Assembly: GCA_947650285.1 (NCBI GenBank)
Contig: CANTFL010000289.1
Location: 1 to 64,000 of the forward strand
Source: Hyaloperonospora brassicae
Taxonomy: Eukaryota; Oomycota; Peronosporomycetes; Peronosporales; Peronosporaceae
DNA: 64,000 bases
Direction: 5' to 3'
The notes under the pieces are model-generated. The model saw only the letters and a program-made list of their open reading frames with translations, ran no database searches and had not been told where the DNA came from. Below, piece by piece: positions 9,388 through 18,797 of this stretch. Both the position numbers and the translations under genes were made by a program. Within the stretch, counting starts at the first letter, position 1; each line of letters opens with the position of its first letter.

Positions 9388-12300
9388 ATGGAACGAGATG
9401 CGCTGCCGCGTATCCACGTGCGCTGTAGCGGCGTGCGCTCAAGTGAGGGCGACGCCTCACGTCCTGGCAACGACTGCGTGTTCTTTAGCGAGTCGCAGTA
9501 CCACCAGTCTCCTTTTCTCGTGCGCGTGGCCTTCAACAGCGTGAGCTTTGTGCATCGTGGGACGCACGTCGTTGAGCGGCGATTTGTCTTTCCAGGGCGC
9601 GTCCTGGATGCGGTGCTGGCGGATTTCTCGACACAAGCGCCACGTGGCTCGAAGATGCAAGAGAGAAGGTTTATAGGCTCCACACGACTGCGGCGCTCGC
9701 CTCTGCCGCTCCAACCGCACCCTCACGTGTGCGTGTTGGTGCGTTTTGACTGTTTGAATGTATACACTGCAGCCGGAGAAGTGTTTGAAGTCGCGCTGCC
9801 ATTTCAGGCCAATCGAATCTTTCCCATGGAAGGGCGAGGGCTCCTGCTGCAACGCAGTCCGGCGGTGCAGGTCCCAGTGACGTCATTACAACGATCCCGA
9901 GATGCTGCCGCTGTGGCTCTGACGAGAAAAAACCGACGCGCGAGCACAAGTAACAGAGGAGACGGAAACAGGTGCAAGTACAGTGTCTCGGGGACGGGTG
10001 CGCCAGTGAGACCCAGGTACTTCACACTCCGACATCCTCTTGATGAGGTCCGTCCAGTAGCGCAAAGCTTGGGAAAGAGAACGATGGTCGGAAAAGGCGA
10101 GACAGAGTTTATCTCGGACTCGGCTTTTGAAGCTGTCGATGTGCTGGAGGAGGAAGTTTCACCTATGCTAGTGGCGTTCCATTGTGTGGAACAGAGATTT
10201 CATGTTTTTCGAATGAATGTTGTGGAGACAAATGTAAAGCGTTGTTGCCTGCCGCATGTGAAGATCGTTGACATACCGACATGGACAAGGTACCGTGCTA
10301 AAAGTGATTTGGACGAACTACGGGTACGAATTAAACCTGAGTGGATAGCTGAGCTTATGTGGAAGTCTCCGCGAGTTGGACCAGTACGTTCAAACACGAG
10401 GTTCGAGATGCCGCTTGCTCCGCCCATGCTTGCTACTGCGTCTCCTGTTTCGCCATCACCGATGCCGACAAGTACGTCTTCGATTTCACGACGAAGTAGC
10501 ACCAAACTAGCATTTATCGCGTCAGGTTGTGATGGCTTTCCGCTGCTGTGTATCATGGACAAAGATTCTGGCACTTTATTCTTGAAGCCGCTTTCGGAGC
10601 AAGGTAGTCTCCACACAAAAGACGACCGTGTAACTGGCGACGTTCGTACGTTATATTGTCGTGACGCTGTGCCGATTTCGCACAAAAACGACCCGGGTTC
10701 GCGTGAAGGTGGAAAGGATCCAGGAAGACAGCGCCATGAAAGATCTACCGACATCGTGGTGCTTGAAACAAGTGGGACTCTCACGTTGTATCGAGCACAC
10801 CGTTCAATTTGTCGTCTGATTCTGCCTGACTTGGCGCAAGAGGATATCGTGTTTGACGACTTGCACAACGATGGCTCAAAGAGAATGCGACTGACAGGTA
10901 TCGTTCAGTTACTCTCTATCGACAAAGGACGTGCCTATGAGATTGTGTTTCCGTATATGTGCGGTGGCTTGCGTGGGAAGATCTGGCGATACTCGCATCC
11001 GCTGAAGATCGTCGACTCTCCGCTGCTGCAGCAAGTCTTCGATGTGCTGGATTGCATCGTTCCCCCTCCAACGTTGTCCGCGTTCAGAGCTCAAGTGGTC
11101 TGCAAGGCACAACTGAAAGCTCAGAGCAGTTTAGCAGGTAGCGATGTCGCGGACGGTGGGCTTGAATGGCAGTCCTTCCGTCAGTGCGTCGTCGATCTGC
11201 TGCCTCGACAGGCTTGTACGCGTGACACGGTACTGTCACCAATCACAGCAGGATCGGCATGCGGCGACGAAGAGAAGACTACTGCTACTTCGTTCTCGTC
11301 AGCTTTTCATGCGCTTTGTCAGAGCAAATTTCATGACATGTACCAGTATGAACATGCAATGCTTTTTGCCACCATGGAGCTGCCAGTCACAAGCTCCCTG
11401 ACCAGCGATGTTCGAACGAGCACTAGCGACAGCACTAAAGTAGCTTGTAACCGAGAGTGCTCAAGAATGAGAGATTTCATGGAGGCTGTGTATGCGGGTC
11501 TCCACTTGCTGTGCGAAGAGCTCAAGCTGTCTATTGCGCTCTTCCGCCAGCGGTTGTATTTAGTTGACTTGCTGTCGGATATGGGGCTGCAGCTGGGTTT
11601 GATTCATTTTGTCGCCTACTACCAAGAGGACAATTGCATTTTAACCAAGTGCCAAGCAAGCTCGACAGCATCGGAATCTCACCATGAACTGCATACAGAG
11701 AGTCTGCTTCGTTTTACCACGTACGGGCGCGTTCCTGATTTGATAATGTGGCTTCAAGACAAAATGACAGCAAACGTGCAAAACGTAGTGGAGTTTCCCG
11801 CGCTGTTTGACGATCTAGAACAGCAGCAGCTTCCCAATCATTGCTCCTTTCGACGTCCTAGAAACCCCCTATGGCGCACACGAGCGATTTGTCGCGCATA
11901 CGAGCTAATGTTTCCAAAGTTGAGAGAGACAGCTCCTCAGCCGCCGGCCGCGCATTCGAATGCACTTGATCCGATCATTTACCTCGCTCAAGACCCCGTT
12001 GGTAGTGCACTATCGTTGGAAGATCTTCCGGTCGGATTGAGCTTTCCTATTGTCCAGTCCATTCGCCGAGTGAAGCACAACCCGCCGCCTTTTATCACGG
12101 AAGACGTTTGTGCATTTGTGGGGAGGGAAGATCTTAGTATTGCAAGCGCAGAAGACCTTACCGACCGTTCTGATCCCCCTGCGTTTGGCCAAAACCAACA
12201 ACAGCATGGTCCAGGGAGTAACTTGCCCGATTCCAATGTTCTATCAGATGACGGAACTCGCGATGATTGTGACGGTCTGGAAGGCGTTATACGTCGAAGC

Positions 12301-15300
12301 CAACCACTATTTCCTGCTGACCAGAGGATGAAAGAAGTTGCGCGACTTCTTCGCTCGTGTCGTCCGCTCTGCTTGAAATTGGACAAGACGCCAGATTTAT
12401 CGGATCAGGACTATGCACAGCAGCAGCAGAGTCGATTGCTACTTCTTTGCAAACGGTCAATGGCGCTACCTGTCGCACGCGGTATGGTCACGCTCGGTAG
12501 CGTTGATGTCCCTACTGCTCAATCACACACGTGGCGACTACGTATTCCTGCGTTGCCTCTCACAGGTCGTAAACCACCTGCAAATGCCATTGTGGAGCTT
12601 GATCTTTCCGGCTATGCCACAGAGCTGACATATTGGCCCCAATTCCACAACGGATGCGCCACAGGTCTTCGGCTTCCAGCACATGATCTCTCTGGAGCAA
12701 TCAGTCGCCACTGGATCAAATACCATCGGCCTTCGGTAAGTGAGCCTCCGCAACAAAACTCTTTTGTGGACCGGCAGACAGCAGCAGCAGTAGCAGAATC
12801 AGATGATACTGCTGCTCGCAATATGGAAGAGGCGTATGCAGCCCATGGGGGATTGTTGATGGGGATAGGCCTACGCGGTCATCTCAAGTGTTTGTCGATG
12901 GCGGATGTCTACAACTACTTGTCGCTGTCGAATGAGTTTGTGACTGTTGGGATCATGCTGGGAATGGCAAGCACGGCTGCGCACTGCCGTAGCAAGCGCA
13001 AGCAGCGAGCCGTGGCAACGGGTAGTCCTGTCCATGACGATGAAAGTCAGTCTTTGTCGCCAGCAAACGAAGACGCTGGTGTACCCTCGCTGGAGGTAGA
13101 TACCTTTTTTTCGGGTGTTCCTGAGCTTGGATTGTCAGAGACGTCTCCCCTTTTTGGAACAGGATCGGAGCTGGCGTTGGAAAGGTCGGTATCCAAAATG
13201 CTGTGCCTTCATGTTCCGTCATTGCTGCCACTGCCATCCGGAGGCTTTTCAGTACCTGCATCAACTCAGACGGCGGCATTGCTTGGACTAGGCATTTTGT
13301 ACCAAGGAACAGGGTATCGACTAATGACAGAGCTGTTGCTCACTGAAATAGCGCGTTCTCCATCGAGCTCCCAATGTGTGGGAGGTGACGGTAACGCGGA
13401 ACTGTCGACCGCTTTGTTCGATCAGCTGGAGGGTTATGCATTAGCAGCGGGAATGGCGCTTGGTCTCGTCATACTCGGGCGCGGTCAGACCACTACAGGA
13501 GATCCTGGACTAGCTGACTTGAAGCTAGAAGAAAAGCTTCACAAGTACATCGTCGGAGGTGCGCAACAACTCCGAGATCCGAATGCGGCTGGGAGTTGTC
13601 TGTATCGTGGTCGTCGATGGCAGGCATTCGGCACGGGAAATGGCGTTGCCCCCGCGGTCAATGGTAGTACTTCTTCTAGCAATGGCACACTCAATGCTAG
13701 TTCAGAGACTTTTTCCGGCGCAGGCCATGGTTCAAAACAGTCGAATGGCCGGAGCGGCACTTGCGGCATGAGCGAACATGTGAACGTTGGTGTGACTGGA
13801 TGCGCAAGTGCTCTGGCACTAGCGTTCATGTACATACAGACTGACAATAGAGCTGTGGCTGCACAGCTGGTGGTTCCTGACACTCTTATCCTCCTGGACT
13901 ACGTCCGCCCCGACATCTTGTTAGTGCGTACATTGGCAAAGAATCTCGTGATGTGGAGTAACATATTACCGACGATAGCGTGGATCGATCAGCACGAAGT
14001 CCCTGCACAGCTTCTTCAAGCGTATAAGTCGATTGAGACTCCAGAAGGAGATTTCAGTCGACCAGAGCTCCCGAGCGGAGTACCATCTCGTTCTGATCTC
14101 GGCTCAATTTGTGAGGCCTACGCGAACATTGTAACGGGCGCGTGCTTAAGTATCGGGTTACGGTTCGCTGGAACCGGAAACACATCAGCGCGTGCTACGC
14201 TGCGCAAGTATGTTCTGCATTTCCGCGAGCTGAGGGCAAAGGCGTCCATGTCGTCATCCTCAATGCTTCCGCGCGGAAGCAGCGACGCTGTTGCTGCTGC
14301 GACAGAACGGGCGACAGTTGAACGGTGCTTGGCCGTGTGTGCACAGGCCCTAGCTTTGATTGACGCTGGAACAGGCCATGTGGAGACGCTTACGCTGCTG
14401 CGCTCATTAACGTTGCGGCAACGCGTAGACGCGGCAGTAAGCTATGGCAATCATATGGGTCTGGCTATGGCGATCGGATTGCTCTTTCTAGGTGGTGGGC
14501 GTGCAACTGTTTCTCGCTCGAAGGAGGCCATTGCGGCGCTTGTGATCTCGCTGTATCCGATACCTCCAATGAATACGGCTGACAACAAATATCATCTGCA
14601 GGCGTTTCGTCATCTCTATGTGCGGGCTGTTGACACTTCGCGGTTTATCGAGACCTTGGACGTGAATACTAAGACGACCTCGGCTGTTCAAGTTCGAGTC
14701 GAGCTTCTTCCGAATTCGGTAGACAAGAGTCAGTCTTTGTATCGAGAGCTGCGTAGTCCGTGCCTTCTACCGGATATCACTGCTATGAAACGCCTCGTCA
14801 TCTCGGATCCTGAATTCTACCCGATTGAGATTGTTGTGTCGCCATTATCCGACGAGCGAAGACATTTGGGAGCAAAAGCGGTGAAGACCGCAAATGCGCT
14901 GCGCTTGGACCTCTTACAAAACAAAAACGTGGTGTTTCTCAAACGCCGGCAGCAAAAAGATAACGGCCACTCTGCAGGTTTTGCTGAGGGGTCTAGACTG
15001 CTGTGTGACGTGCACATAGAAGATCACAATGGCGGTGACGATCGGCTGGGAGAACTTTTTCGTTTGTACTTTGCGACGAGTATTGCTGGCGACGAGGACG
15101 ATTGTGCGGTCAGTGAGGACGATGTAGACGGCTTCAATGTAGCAGATTGGGGCAGCAGTTGGTGGTCGTCCCAGTTGAGCTTGCGATCGCTGGAAAAAGT
15201 GTCGGACGAGGTGCCATTGCTGATGCCTTCATATGTGAATGCGTTGCATGCGCTGTTTCGGTTGCAACAAGTACCGCAGCTGTCATGTGCCACGGATGTT

Positions 15301-15849
15301 GTAAACTTGAGCATGTTCAGTGAGTATTGTCGTTTGGAAGAGGCCGTACAAGCAAAACATGGCGAGGACGATTCCGAAAACGTCCGCGCATCAGGAAGTA
15401 TGGTGAATTCATTCTCCGAGTTTGGCGCGTGGCTATCCCACCAGACGGAGGAGGCTTTGGGCGCACTGTGGCACCGAACCTCGTTGAATATCACTTCGAT
15501 GGCTTCGGCGCGAGTCCAGCTACTGAGCGAAGCCTCGCCATCGACACCGCCTACGATGCGTGATCAAATGGTGATGGATGCGTTTTTCGTAAGCGTGCTA
15601 GTCCGGTACTTCGGTGGCGTTTCAGTGTCGTCATTGCCGGTCGCAGATCAGCCTCGACGTTCCGTCAAAGATTGGAAAGGCAGGTTCGAACGAGTTTTAT
15701 CTGCATGCTCGCGAGTCGATCGTTTGCCAACGGGTATGACATCGCCGGCACGCTTCCAGTTGCCTGCATTTTTGCAACAGGAAGAGCTATCGAGCGCTGA
15801 GAAGACGTTTTGGCTCAAGCTGGTGTCGTTCTTCCTTTTCTCCGACTAA
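9388..15849 (+). CDS. APC1: Anaphase-promoting complex subunit 1 (APC1)
   Basis: A single exon encodes 2153 residues from ATG 9388 (MERDALPRIHV). The frame is open back to an ATG at 9295, but that 31-residue extension is hydrophobic and unlike APC1. The N-terminal third fits the APC1 beta-propeller region. From about residue 1150 the proteasome/cyclosome repeats are clear: GGLLMGIGLRGHL, FVTVGIMLGMAS, TAALLGLGILYQGTG, YALAAGMALGLVILGRG, VTGCASALALAFMY, GACLSIGLRFAGTGN and HMGLAMAIGLLFLGGG. APC1 is the largest scaffold of the APC/C ubiquitin ligase, holding the catalytic and platform arms together. Human APC1 has 1944 residues, so this copy is somewhat longer, mainly through low-complexity inserts. 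It reads away from the TYW gene and has no close neighbour on its strand. Confidence 0.93.
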   Translation: MERDALPRIHVRCSGVRSSEGDASRPGNDCVFFSESQYHQSPFLVRVAFNSVSFVHRGTHVVERRFVFPGRVLDAVLADFSTQAPRGSKMQERRFIGSTRLRRSPLPLQPHPHVCVLVRFDCLNVYTAAGEVFEVALPFQANRIFPMEGRGLLLQRSPAVQVPVTSLQRSRDAAAVALTRKNRRASTSNRGDGNRCKYSVSGTGAPVRPRYFTLRHPLDEVRPVAQSLGKRTMVGKGETEFISDSAFEAVDVLEEEVSPMLVAFHCVEQRFHVFRMNVVETNVKRCCLPHVKIVDIPTWTRYRAKSDLDELRVRIKPEWIAELMWKSPRVGPVRSNTRFEMPLAPPMLATASPVSPSPMPTSTSSISRRSSTKLAFIASGCDGFPLLCIMDKDSGTLFLKPLSEQGSLHTKDDRVTGDVRTLYCRDAVPISHKNDPGSREGGKDPGRQRHERSTDIVVLETSGTLTLYRAHRSICRLILPDLAQEDIVFDDLHNDGSKRMRLTGIVQLLSIDKGRAYEIVFPYMCGGLRGKIWRYSHPLKIVDSPLLQQVFDVLDCIVPPPTLSAFRAQVVCKAQLKAQSSLAGSDVADGGLEWQSFRQCVVDLLPRQACTRDTVLSPITAGSACGDEEKTTATSFSSAFHALCQSKFHDMYQYEHAMLFATMELPVTSSLTSDVRTSTSDSTKVACNRECSRMRDFMEAVYAGLHLLCEELKLSIALFRQRLYLVDLLSDMGLQLGLIHFVAYYQEDNCILTKCQASSTASESHHELHTESLLRFTTYGRVPDLIMWLQDKMTANVQNVVEFPALFDDLEQQQLPNHCSFRRPRNPLWRTRAICRAYELMFPKLRETAPQPPAAHSNALDPIIYLAQDPVGSALSLEDLPVGLSFPIVQSIRRVKHNPPPFITEDVCAFVGREDLSIASAEDLTDRSDPPAFGQNQQQHGPGSNLPDSNVLSDDGTRDDCDGLEGVIRRSQPLFPADQRMKEVARLLRSCRPLCLKLDKTPDLSDQDYAQQQQSRLLLLCKRSMALPVARGMVTLGSVDVPTAQSHTWRLRIPALPLTGRKPPANAIVELDLSGYATELTYWPQFHNGCATGLRLPAHDLSGAISRHWIKYHRPSVSEPPQQNSFVDRQTAAAVAESDDTAARNMEEAYAAHGGLLMGIGLRGHLKCLSMADVYNYLSLSNEFVTVGIMLGMASTAAHCRSKRKQRAVATGSPVHDDESQSLSPANEDAGVPSLEVDTFFSGVPELGLSETSPLFGTGSELALERSVSKMLCLHVPSLLPLPSGGFSVPASTQTAALLGLGILYQGTGYRLMTELLLTEIARSPSSSQCVGGDGNAELSTALFDQLEGYALAAGMALGLVILGRGQTTTGDPGLADLKLEEKLHKYIVGGAQQLRDPNAAGSCLYRGRRWQAFGTGNGVAPAVNGSTSSSNGTLNASSETFSGAGHGSKQSNGRSGTCGMSEHVNVGVTGCASALALAFMYIQTDNRAVAAQLVVPDTLILLDYVRPDILLVRTLAKNLVMWSNILPTIAWIDQHEVPAQLLQAYKSIETPEGDFSRPELPSGVPSRSDLGSICEAYANIVTGACLSIGLRFAGTGNTSARATLRKYVLHFRELRAKASMSSSSMLPRGSSDAVAAATERATVERCLAVCAQALALIDAGTGHVETLTLLRSLTLRQRVDAAVSYGNHMGLAMAIGLLFLGGGRATVSRSKEAIAALVISLYPIPPMNTADNKYHLQAFRHLYVRAVDTSRFIETLDVNTKTTSAVQVRVELLPNSVDKSQSLYRELRSPCLLPDITAMKRLVISDPEFYPIEIVVSPLSDERRHLGAKAVKTANALRLDLLQNKNVVFLKRRQQKDNGHSAGFAEGSRLLCDVHIEDHNGGDDRLGELFRLYFATSIAGDEDDCAVSEDDVDGFNVADWGSSWWSSQLSLRSLEKVSDEVPLLMPSYVNALHALFRLQQVPQLSCATDVVNLSMFSEYCRLEEAVQAKHGEDDSENVRASGSMVNSFSEFGAWLSHQTEEALGALWHRTSLNITSMASARVQLLSEASPSTPPTMRDQMVMDAFFVSVLVRYFGGVSVSSLPVADQPRRSVKDWKGRFERVLSACSRVDRLPTGMTSPARFQLPAFLQQEELSSAEKTFWLKLVSFFLFSD

Positions 15850-16317
15850 CGACCGGTGGTAATGGGACGGCGGCAAGACGCGAGTATGAGTTTCTGGTAT
15901 TATTTAATTTTTATTTTCTGCGATCGGTGGTCAGGTGGCTGGCAATGTAAAAGTGATAGCCATCGTCAACCTGCTCGCAAATATATGTGATTTTCCTATC
16001 TATTCACCCCAGACCGACAAAAGATCAATGGAACCTTCGTCAAGAATGGAGATGGCCATGTCCGCAGACGTTGATCGTAGACCTGACATCATACAACATA
16101 CACGCATGAGGACTGCTTGTTCGCTGCTCGAAACCTGCTGACGCTCACCAGGTTTTGCTTCATGGCACGCATACTCTGTTTGTTAGCAAATCCTCGCAGT
16201 TGCTACTACCTCTACCTCTGTTTGAAAACCGCTCCCTCTTTCTCGTCATGGCATGCCATGGCGTTTCCTTTTTTGCCATGCTTCATCCACGCCATCACTG
16301 CCCTGAGTACAACCTTC
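15850..16317. other. Convergent intergenic region between APC1 and PAP
   Basis: This 468-bp gap takes the 3' ends of two converging genes. There is an AT-rich patch at 15895-15920 that may serve APC1 3' end formation. No further gene is seen. Confidence 0.5.
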
Positions 16318-18501
16318 TCAATTCAGTTTGGTAAAAGTGATTTTCATTTTACGTCTCTTGCGAGGCGATGACACGGCTGGAGGAGCCACCGACGACTCCA
16401 ACGGCTTCTTGACCGCCTTCACTGGAGACGAAGTAAGCCTGCGGGCGGCACCACCATTGACCGACGTATTGGCCGAGTTTTGTGTAGCATCACCCGACGG
16501 TTTTCCGTCCGGACTACCCACAGCGTTTCCATCATCGTTTCCATCAAAGCCACGCTTACCTGTCATTTCTGGTGATGCTGATGCCACCACCGTCTTCGCC
16601 TTGAGCAGAGGGTCGTCGAGCAATTCGGAGCGGTTCAGTACCTCGCCACCGTCCACCGCGGGATCAGGACTGCCTGGCTGAGAAATGCTGCCCTTGCCCT
16701 TGTCCATCTCACTTGCAAGTACCTCCGTCTTCTGACTCGAGGTCAAATCCCCGCCATCTTCCTGCACGCGCGTTCCTTCGTCACCCGACGGTGGAGGGCT
16801 CGGTGCTGCAACCTCCTCTGCTTTCTTCTCCTCTTCCTTCTTCTTCTTCAGAAACTCACGACGAGCGGTCCGGGCAACAACCCTTCCACCCATGTCTTCG
16901 AACACACTTTCGGGCAAAGATTTCCAGATAACCGGAGTTACTCTCACATCCATGGTTGGAGTTCGCTTGTTCCAGCGATACAGATCACTGTTTTTGAAGT
17001 ACTCGACCGAATGGTCGATGCTCACTTCACGACTGCGCAGCTGACGACGGTCAATATCAAAGCCCACGTAAAAGCACACGCCAAACTTGCTCGGCGGCTT
17101 GGGAGTCTTATCGACTTGCTGTTCAGCTGTTGCTGCTTCAGTGCCTGTCACAAAGCTCAAAGGGAACTTCTTCGGAAATGCACGCAAGCGGCACAGCGCT
17201 GGATTGTATGCCAACGAGTCTACCAGCTTACGCAAACGAGACTCGCAGAACCCGCACCATGCCTGTTCTTCGTCCTCTCTCTCTGTATACACTTCGACCG
17301 CTAAGTAGTGTTGGTGAACGGCGAAAAAGTCAGATGGCTCAAACAGCGGGCCCCATTCGACTCCACCTTTGCTCAGCACGTCCTGAACGATCGTCAAGCC
17401 ACGTTTAAATTCCTCCTTCATCACCTTTAGGCTGTGTGCCGACACGTTGAACGACGAATTCATCGACGGGTACGCCGGCGTCAAAATTGGCATCACTTGG
17501 TACCTAAGAAGCACGACACACACAAGATTCGCATCGTCAGCAACGTGTGAAAGAAAGGAAGAAACAAAAAGCAATGCAACTCTATCGCTAGCGCACCGAT
17601 TATGGCCTGCATTTGCATTCCAGACTTCCAGACCCAGGTTCGCGTCGTGCGTCTTGCATAGCTGGATCGCAAGTGGCCATTTCCAGTTGTTGAGCACCAT
17701 GAAAAAGCGCAGCAGTAATGTCGACGGCGCTGCAGTCGGGTACAGTTGGTTGATAAAGCACACCAAGATGCACCAATTGACACCTCCCAGGTACCCCATC
17801 TTGTTCGAGTACAGTCCGCGTCGCTTGGCCCATCGCCGCACGATCCGCAGCACGCTGATGAAACTCTCTCGATTCGGTGTCAACTTGATCATGAGTTCCG
17901 TCACGCGTGGGCCGTTCAGACTCTTCTCTGTCGCTGGGTCGACCCCCACAAGCACCTGGTCGTCCAAGATATTGAGGTCTTCAGGGATCGAGTTGCGCGG
18001 GAGGATCGCAATCTGCAAGTCGACGTTAATCTCCTCGTAGTCAAACGTGAGGATCGGCACGACCGCTCCCTCAATAGCCACGAGGTTTGACACCTTGGCA
18101 TGCTGCAGAAAAATGTCTTTCAACGACGAGAAAAAGTCCTCCCGTGTCACGTGACGCGGCGCGACGCAGATCGTGTCAATGTCAGCGCCTGGCTCGTTTA
18201 CACCGAGACGGTACGAGCCCGAGACCAGGATCTGGCCGCCCGCATCGGCCGCCATTTCCTCGGGCACGCCCTTGTTCATGCAAATGCGCTTCACCCATTG
18301 GCGGAAAATAGAGCGCAGTTCGGCCAAAATCAACGACCGGCGCGTGATGTTCACGTCCGACTCGGTGGGGAAGTGCGTGTTCATGAACGACTGGAGTTTG
18401 CTCGACTGCTCGAGGTCTTTCGCCTCGGGCGGCGTCGTCCGGATGGACTTATAAGCCTGCTCCAGCACGTGCGGCGCCACGGTGAACGACGAGCTCTGCA
18501 T
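16318..18501 (-). CDS. PAP: Nuclear poly(A) polymerase
   Basis: Two exons, 17597-18501 and 16318-17503, give 696 residues. The nucleotidyltransferase core is clear: GSYRLGVNEPGADIDT carries metal-binding Asp107 and Asp109, and INVDLQIA carries Asp161. The central domain (GPRVTELMIKL, FISVLRIVRRWAKRRGLYSN, GYLGGVNWCILV) and the family hallmark MPILTPAYPSMNSSFNV follow, then the RNA-binding domain. The C-terminus is a Ser/Pro/Lys-rich tail ending in a basic patch, RKRRKMK, a likely nuclear localisation signal. The intron 17504-17596 is 93 nt, a multiple of three without stops, so a naive translation reads straight through it; the family alignment (VWNANAGHNR joined to YQVMPILTPAYP) shows it should be removed. 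The start at 18501 is chosen because the upstream 65 codons are low-complexity and overlap the divergent promoter. The enzyme adds poly(A) tails to pre-mRNA. Confidence 0.9.
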   Translation of the reverse strand: MQSSSFTVAPHVLEQAYKSIRTTPPEAKDLEQSSKLQSFMNTHFPTESDVNITRRSLILAELRSIFRQWVKRICMNKGVPEEMAADAGGQILVSGSYRLGVNEPGADIDTICVAPRHVTREDFFSSLKDIFLQHAKVSNLVAIEGAVVPILTFDYEEINVDLQIAILPRNSIPEDLNILDDQVLVGVDPATEKSLNGPRVTELMIKLTPNRESFISVLRIVRRWAKRRGLYSNKMGYLGGVNWCILVCFINQLYPTAAPSTLLLRFFMVLNNWKWPLAIQLCKTHDANLGLEVWNANAGHNRCASDRVALLFVSSFLSHVADDANLVCVVLLRYQVMPILTPAYPSMNSSFNVSAHSLKVMKEEFKRGLTIVQDVLSKGGVEWGPLFEPSDFFAVHQHYLAVEVYTEREDEEQAWCGFCESRLRKLVDSLAYNPALCRLRAFPKKFPLSFVTGTEAATAEQQVDKTPKPPSKFGVCFYVGFDIDRRQLRSREVSIDHSVEYFKNSDLYRWNKRTPTMDVRVTPVIWKSLPESVFEDMGGRVVARTARREFLKKKKEEEKKAEEVAAPSPPPSGDEGTRVQEDGGDLTSSQKTEVLASEMDKGKGSISQPGSPDPAVDGGEVLNRSELLDDPLLKAKTVVASASPEMTGKRGFDGNDDGNAVGSPDGKPSGDATQNSANTSVNGGAARRLTSSPVKAVKKPLESSVAPPAVSSPRKRRKMKITFTKLN

Positions 18502-18797
18502 CGGTCGTAGGCGGTCGTTCGCGGCCTGGACGTGGGCGGCAGCGGGTCGGAGAGGAGGCAGAGGGCGTTCGCGTTGGCGCGTGTGCAGGCAGCTTGTGTG
18601 TGGTGTGTCGTTGGTGTAGCGCGTGGCTTGTGTTACTTCACGCACAACGTGACGCTGCGTCGGTGCAGTTGATTGGTGGAAAGGCGTTGCGTGCATGGGG
18701 CAGCAATGAGCGAATCACGTGCCAGCGTGCGCGTAGTGGATCTACCGCAGATTTGTCTTTTTGTACAAATCGTGTCAAGACGGGGAAAAAAGCAAAA
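18502..18797. promoter_or_regulatory. Shared divergent promoter region of PAP and CENP-C
   Basis: The start codons of the minus-strand poly(A) polymerase (18501) and the plus-strand CENP-C gene (18798) are only 296 bp apart, so both promoters and 5' leaders must fit here. I could not pick out an unambiguous oomycete initiator or FPR element. Confidence 0.5.
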
